Part shown: positions 59,487 through 64,000 of the stretch, in pieces
How positions within the stretch are numbered: position 1 is the first letter of the stretch
How the letters are laid out: the number at the start of each line of letters is the position of its first letter
Origin: Sphaerulina vaccinii
Lineage: Eukaryota; Ascomycota; Dothideomycetes; Mycosphaerellales; Mycosphaerellaceae
NCBI GenBank assembly: GCA_022570795.1
Contig: JAKUDP010000001.1
Location: 2,170,001-2,234,000, forward strand
DNA: 64,000 nucleotides
Direction: 5' to 3'
Translations under genes and position numbers: made by a program
The notes under the pieces: generated by a model
What the model saw: the letters and a program-made list of their open reading frames with translations, nothing else
The model's database searches: none
Told to the model about the DNA's origin: nothing

Positions 59487-61498
59487 TCACACCTGCTTCT
59501 CAGGATCACCATGTATATGCAAAGTCTGTCGTTTCTGTCGTTCCTCCAATTGGCGCTGCTTTTCTTGCTTTTCCATCTTCTGTTTCTTGAGCTCTTGACA
59601 CCATTTGGAATTCTCTCTAATCTTCGCACCATATTTCAGAAAGACGAATGGCACAACGCCCATCAATATGCTCAAGAAGCCCAATAAGCTGCAAGCCCAA
59701 GGAACGCCCAGGCTGTCGTACATAGGTCGAGCTGCGAATGGTAGAATCACGCCGAAGATCGAACGCGAGCATGCAGCAGCGCCCATCGCAGAAGCTGCAA
59801 ATACTTCATAAGCATCAACGATATAGTTGATGAGAGCCATGAATATGAGTAAGAAGCCAACGCCGAATGGTAAGGCAGAGAGAGTTGGCACGATCCAATA
59901 TATATCTGCTCGAGCAGTCCAACCCAGCCAGAACAAGCTAATGGCAAAGAGTGGTGCACCCAACAGTGCTATAGGTAGCCGAACGTACTCTTCTTGCTGG
60001 CTCCAAGCTGGCGGCTGAGCTCGAGCTCGTGCTTTCTCCAAATATCGCTCCCAGTAGATGTATATGACACCAGCTAACATGGCTCCAACTCCGATAGGAA
60101 GGAAAGCAAGTCCGGTCTCACCAGCATTGAAGCCGTATATGCCACCGAAGATGACCGGATAGCTTTGGAACATCATGTAGAAGATGCCGTACGCGGCCGA
60201 GAGGTAGAGACAAGAGAACAGTACGATCCATTCGAATAGAAACATCCGTACTGGTCGTGTAAGTACAACAGTCATGAATTCAGTCCAGCTCTGATCTTCC
60301 AGCTCGATGGGCGCAACAATGTCGAATCTGCCAGTCTCCTTGCGCATCTCTTGAGCTTTGCGCTTTAACAGAACTGGTCCGTATGTTTCTGGAAGGAAGA
60401 TTGCAAAGGGCCATGTTGCTCCTGCAATGATCAGACCGGACCAGAACACCCATCGCCAGGTCACCGGAGCGACAAATCCGGATATGATAGGACCAATAAG
60501 TGGGCCCCATGTGGTCGCTGCCATGAAAAAGACGACCGCTCGCCCTCGAGCTTTGGGAGTACTGTAGATATCTATGAGGCGTAAGTTGCAGCTAACCATG
60601 GACAGATTCTGCCCGAGTGTGGTGTCGCCTACCTGCGTAGATGCCTCCAATCACGCTGACGGGTGTGGATGAACCGATGCCGACTAAGAGTCGCATGATG
60701 ATGAGGCCAGAGAAGCTCGGAGCGAGCGCACACCCAAGGTGGAATGCTGTGAAGACCTGCATTCGTTCGTTAGGACACAAGCCATTGCCACATCATCGTG
60801 TCTCGTTATATGGCTTGAGACTGGTTGTGCCCAAGAGAGACTCACCACAAAAGTGCCAAGCACGATCCATTTCCTTCCTGCGATTTGTTAGGACATGGCC
60901 ACATCTTTATGTCGGATCACAAGTCGTGGAATGGGTTGTGCCCTAGGAAACTCACCATAGTACTCTGAAAGTGGTGCAAAGCACTTTTTGAGTTAGCGGG
61001 TAACTCGATACGTAACCATAGGTTATGAAGTCTTACCAAAGGCCCCAACACATAGCCGATCAAGTAAATCGACACTGGCAGTACCAGTAGAGATTCGTTT
61101 GTGATATTGAAGTAGTCCTGTATTTCCTGGCGTGCACCTGCTGGCGACGCACTCCCGATTGTTGAGTTCAGGACAAGTGCCGCGCAGGTTAGCAGCACAT
61201 ATGTCTTCTTCCCTTGACTCCAATTGTAAGGATTCTCGGGATCATCCTTGTCGAAAGTGACAATGGTCTTCTCTCCTGAGTTGGAATCGGTTTGATCTGG
61301 AGTCGGACATCTCGATGGTACAGCAGAGCTCTCTTTTGATGAGCTCTCCTTCTCTACCTCTAGAGGCTTCTGGTAATCGTGGGCCGTGACAGGCGAAGTG
61401 TCTGCGGCAATTGCAGCAGTATTGTGCGACTCGTCTCCTGCTCCAGTGCCAGTGAGGTCGTGCCTGCCTTGAGAACTTTCTGCTTCCTCGCCACTCAT
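59487..61498 (-). CDS. MFS drug/polyamine-type transporter (DHA1-like), five exons
   Basis: Exons 61037-61498, 60956-60983, 60846-60877, 60633-60756 and 59487-60571, 576 residues from ATG 61498 (MSGEEAESSQG). Family text spans the small exons: YLIGYVLGPL, then CFAPLSEYYGRKW (motif A), VFTAFHLGCALAPSF, RLLVGIGSSTPVSVIGGIYA (motif C region), RGRAVVFFMAATTWGPLIGP. Twelve membrane helices are predicted, with long cytosolic N-terminus and charged C-terminus (KKQKMEKQEKQRQLEERQKR). The subfamily exports drugs or polyamines by proton antiport at the plasma membrane. Introns 2 and 3 (60878-60955 and 60757-60845) are introner-like elements around a 32-base exon; introns 1 (53 bp) and 4 (61 bp) are unrelated. 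Intron 1 ends AAAAAG after a CTAAC branch site. Confidence 0.92.
60757..60845 (-). mobile_element. Introner-like element (intron 3 of the MFS gene)
   Basis: An 89-bp GTGAGT..TGCAG intron related to those at 4183-4267 and 60878-60955. It shares GGGCACAACC, the block ATGGCTTGTGTCCTAACGAA, and the potential stem between CACAACC and GGCTTGTG. An extra CGAA before the acceptor is a small local duplication. Confidence 0.8.
60878..60955 (-). mobile_element. Introner-like element (intron 2 of the MFS gene)
   Basis: A 78-bp GTGAGT..CGCAG intron sharing GGGCACAACCCAT, GATGTGGCCATG and TGTCCTAAC(A)AATCGCAG with the other two. Slightly shorter in the middle; the CTAAC branch site is at the same distance from the acceptor. 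Confidence 0.8.
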
Positions 61499-61987
61499 TT
61501 CAACAGGCACATGGAGTATCTTGATATAACCTGTGAAGATACGTCACGGGGAAGATATAGCAAGAAGTAAACAAACCGTTTCGATGAATATGTTTGTGAG
61601 ATGTGTCATGTCGTGAGTCGAGGTTGACAATTGATGAGCATGCTGGTAGCTATCCACTCTTGCATCTTGCCATCCACACGTCTAGCGTGTGAAAGACCTC
61701 ACCTGCTGCAGTGAAGCTCTTCTGATCTTTGGTGGTAAACGGAAATGCGGCAGGTCCATCCTCGGCTATCCTGCCGTTGTGCCGCATTGAACGTGGGATG
61801 CCACTAAAGATTGGCTGTCTGCCGACTGCGGAGAAGTGCGGTTTTCAAGTCGCATGCTGTGCCAAGTGCAAACGATTTGGTGATGTCTGCTTGTCGCAAT
61901 TCAGCAGCTTTGCAGTCGCAGACGCCGTGGATGTGTTATGGCGAAAGACTTGGTCATAGCAAGCAGTCATACCAAAGGAGGCTTCCC
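61499..61987. other. Intergenic
   Basis: Promoter of the MFS gene and 3' flank of the prefoldin gene; nothing recognised. Confidence 0.4.
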
Positions 61988-62549
61988 TCACACCTCGAGG
62001 TTGATGGACTTTCCGAAGCGGCCGTATAGATCACTCTTCAGGGCCTGCATCTCCTCGCGATACTCGCTGAGCTTCTCCTCAACAGTGGTAACCTCATTGT
62101 CGATGCGTTCCACGGCAGCTGACAGCAGTTCTTGCACCTCCAAGACTGGGAGATTGAAGAAGGAGTCGCCGATTTTGTATCTGGTCTGTGTTAACATCCA
62201 CGAGGAGCGGCGAATCGATGTCACTTACGGGATCTTGTCGTCTTCGTCTGCAAGCTCAAGCTCAGATGAGACCTCCTCAAGATCCTCTTTGTCCTTCTGC
62301 GGCGTGGATCAGCCAAGAACTTTCCAACATGTGGTCTGCAGTCTTACCTGCTTGACCTTGAGTTCTTCTTCAAGGCCTTGCTGCCGCGAGTGAAGACGAC
62401 TGAATCTGTTGATCTTGTCCTGGTCCTCCTTTCTCACTTCCTTTTCTTCACCTATCTCAGCCTCCTCTTCGCGAGAGAGCTGTTCATATCAGCGTGAGTT
62501 TCCCAACAAAGAGAAGATATCTGAAACTGACCATACGTTTTGATAACAT
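61988..62549 (-). CDS. GIM3: Prefoldin subunit 4
   Basis: Four exons: 62532-62549, 62348-62479, 62229-62296 and 61988-62180 (introns 52, 51 and 48 bp), 136 residues from ATG 62549. The first exon has only six codons (MLSKRM), joined to LSREEEAEIGEEKEVRKEDQ. The beta-type prefoldin pattern follows: N-terminal coiled-coil helix, a short beta hairpin region with IPYKIGDSFFNLPVLEVQEL, and a C-terminal helix VEEKLSEYREEMQALKSDLY ending FGKSINLE, the hallmark of subunit 4. It is part of the hexameric cytosolic chaperone that delivers actin and tubulin to CCT. Length and intron-rich small exons are normal for this gene. Confidence 0.92.
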
Positions 62550-63019
62550 TTTCGATGAAGTATGGCTTGGCTACACGATGGCGTCGCTGGTTTCTGCGTG
62601 AAGTGCTTCAATCCCAGCTGTTCTTTGTGCGGGCCGCTGATCCCTGCCCAATCTCTCTCACTTCGCTCACCACACCTTTGAACCTTTGAACACTGCAAAG
62701 AACATCTCCAACGACGTCAACCATGCACGATACAAAGTACAGTAGGGCTCGGCAATGCATACCACGATCTTACAGCTGAGGTCTGGCCTCAGCCTCTCAC
62801 AAGCCTATCTACACGCACCTATCTTATCATGGCAGCAGAAACCCAATCACGCAGCACTTGTTCGCGGAGGAGGCTGCAGCTTGACCCTGTCAGACCACCG
62901 GTAGGTACATGCAGCAGAGCTTATAGATGCTCCTGCGTCTCATCCTGCGATGCCACCTTCTTCTGTTATTTATACCCTCAATCTCAGCCTTCAGGCGAGC
63001 ATTGTGAAGCTTACATAGC
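62550..63019. other. Divergent intergenic region
   Basis: Promoters of the prefoldin gene (minus) and the permease gene (plus). Includes the TATA-like box at 62965-62972. Confidence 0.4.
62965..62972 (+). promoter_or_regulatory. TATA-like box of the permease gene
   Basis: TATTTATA, 48 bases before the ATG at 63020. Placement is plausible; inference from sequence only. Confidence 0.35.
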
Positions 63020-64000
63020 ATGGCCGAGACACCGCCCGCTACGGAAGCCAAGCTGAGGCGCGAGTCGCAAGTCGCAGCCTCGGAAGGACTGGCCAGCGAA
63101 GATGATGCTGCAGTTCTTGGTATGTGGACGCGAAATTCGGTGTCGAGATATGCAAAGCTGATATATTGTATAGCAAAACTGGGCTACAAACAAGAATTGC
63201 GTCGTAATTTCACCATGATCGAAGTCTTTGGCATAGCGTTCTCGATCATGGGTCTCTTGCCTTCCATCGCCAGCACACTCGCCTACTCCATTCCATCTGG
63301 ACCTGCTGGTATGGTATGGTCCTGGTTCCTGGCGAGCATGTTTATCTTCGTTGTCGGGCTTGCCATGGCAGATCTTGGGTCAGCAATGCCTACCTCTGGT
63401 GGCCTCTACTGGTGGACTCACTACTTCTCCTCGCCGAAGACCAGGAACGCCCTGTCTTTCTTGGTTGGGTACTCGAATACACTAGGTCTTGTGGGAGGGC
63501 TTTGCTCAATCGACTATGGCTTCTCGTTGATGCTACTCAGTGTAGTGGTCATTGCGCGGGACGGCAACTGGACGCCGTCCAATGGAGTCATATACGCGGT
63601 CTTCCTAGGGTGTGTGCTCTGTCACGGCATCCTCGCCAGCTGCCTAAGCAAGATCATGGGGAAGCTGCAAACTGTGTTCGTGGTGATGAACTTCGTGCTC
63701 ATCCTTGCCACAATCATCGCACTGCCAATAGGTCGCAAATCAGAGAGGAATGACGCGCATTTCGTCTTTGCCGAGCTTGCAAACCTGACCTCATGGCCCA
63801 CTGGCTGGACTTTCATGCTCGCCTGGCTCTCTCCAATCTGGACGATTGGAGCCTTTGACTCCTGCGTACACCTTGCAGAGGAGGCAGCCAACGCGACTAA
63901 GGCTGTCCCGTATGGCATTGTCATGTCAATCGGAAGTTGTTGGCTCTTTGGCTGGATCATTGTCATTGTCATTGCAGCATGTATGTCTCCGGACTTGGAT
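63020..64000 (+). CDS. Amino-acid/GABA-type permease (APC superfamily), truncated by window end
   Basis: Exons 63020-63119 and from 63174 (54-bp intron); the frame is open to the window edge. About 309 residues are visible, from MAETPPATEAKLRRESQ. The transport domain starts KLGYKQELRRNFTMIEVFGI, followed by AFSIMGLLPSIASTLAYSIP (helix 1 with the substrate-binding break), GLAMADLGSAMPTSGGLYWW, SFLVGYSNTLGLVGGLCS and SCVHLAEEASNATKAVPYGI. This is the fungal GABA/choline/amino-acid permease group of the APC superfamily, a plasma-membrane or vacuolar importer. The exact substrate cannot be told. About eight of twelve helices are present. Confidence 0.9.
   Translation, partial: MAETPPATEAKLRRESQVAASEGLASEDDAAVLGMWTRNSVSRYAKLIYCIAKLGYKQELRRNFTMIEVFGIAFSIMGLLPSIASTLAYSIPSGPAGMVWSWFLASMFIFVVGLAMADLGSAMPTSGGLYWWTHYFSSPKTRNALSFLVGYSNTLGLVGGLCSIDYGFSLMLLSVVVIARDGNWTPSNGVIYAVFLGCVLCHGILASCLSKIMGKLQTVFVVMNFVLILATIIALPIGRKSERNDAHFVFAELANLTSWPTGWTFMLAWLSPIWTIGAFDSCVHLAEEAANATKAVPYGIVMSIGSCWLFGWIIVIVIAACMSPDLD

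Noticed and set aside
63316..63753. 145-codon plus-strand frame in the permease
   Set aside because: Out of frame with the permease text, which is open throughout and carries family motifs.
1..64000. tRNA, rRNA, CRISPR or intact transposon
   Set aside because: I scanned by eye for B-box-like GGTTCGA contexts, array-like spacing and terminal repeats and found none that held up; a tRNAscan or repeat-library search could still reveal some.

Overview
The window is nuclear DNA of a filamentous ascomycete, most likely a Dothideomycete related to Mycosphaerella-type fungi. Genes are closely packed on both strands. Introns are short (48-89 bp where I could place both ends with confidence) with GT..AG ends and CTRAC-like branch sites. 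Fungal families are frequent: Zn2Cys6 regulator, TOK potassium channel, heme-thiolate peroxygenase, DUF3431, RING-H2. Three introns in two unrelated genes are near-copies of one another, matching the introner-like elements known from this class. No rRNA, tRNA, CRISPR array or intact transposon was recognised.

Layout: 0-3 kb holds the tail of a mitochondrial carrier, a large protein (family member A) and a tandem pair of tiny genes, one broken. 3.4-5 kb is a secreted peroxygenase. 6-8.3 kb is a TMEM184/Ost-alpha-like membrane protein. 9-12.6 kb has a two-exon unknown gene and family member B, which carries an apparent frameshift. 12.8-13.5 kb is a very short Zn2Cys6 protein. 14.5-19.5 kb has a long-form tRNase Z and a Cys-rich membrane protein. 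20.3-21.5 kb is a DUF3431 gene with a premature stop. 21.9-28.7 kb has an unknown gene, a TOK channel, family member C and a small three-exon gene. 28.8-36 kb has a mucin-like membrane protein and a polylysine-synthetase-like NRPS with a broken reading frame near its N-terminus. 37-46 kb has a biotin-ligase-N-like amidotransferase, two RING proteins, F-box-like proteins, an Ada-type DNA repair protein and a secreted CBM18-like protein. 46-54.9 kb has a Mn-type CDF transporter, a membrane protein, a GNAT enzyme, a coiled-coil protein and an unknown. 55-64 kb has a PHD protein, an MFS transporter, prefoldin subunit 4 and a truncated amino-acid/GABA-type permease.

The genes do not form one pathway; this looks like ordinary core chromosome with lineage-specific genes mixed in. 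The four signals most worth following are: (1) three dispersed paralogs ending in an unnamed domain with an LY(V/M)EAH signature; (2) the three introner-like introns, two flanking a 32-nt exon; (3) the fungal Pls-like synthetase, whose frame break is exactly explained by loss of one copy of a 20-nt tandem repeat; (4) a tRNase Z with a 250-codon open extension that looks mitochondrial but has no suitable AUG.

All exon junctions were placed by reading frame, splice motifs and family resemblance only; no transcript or database evidence was available.
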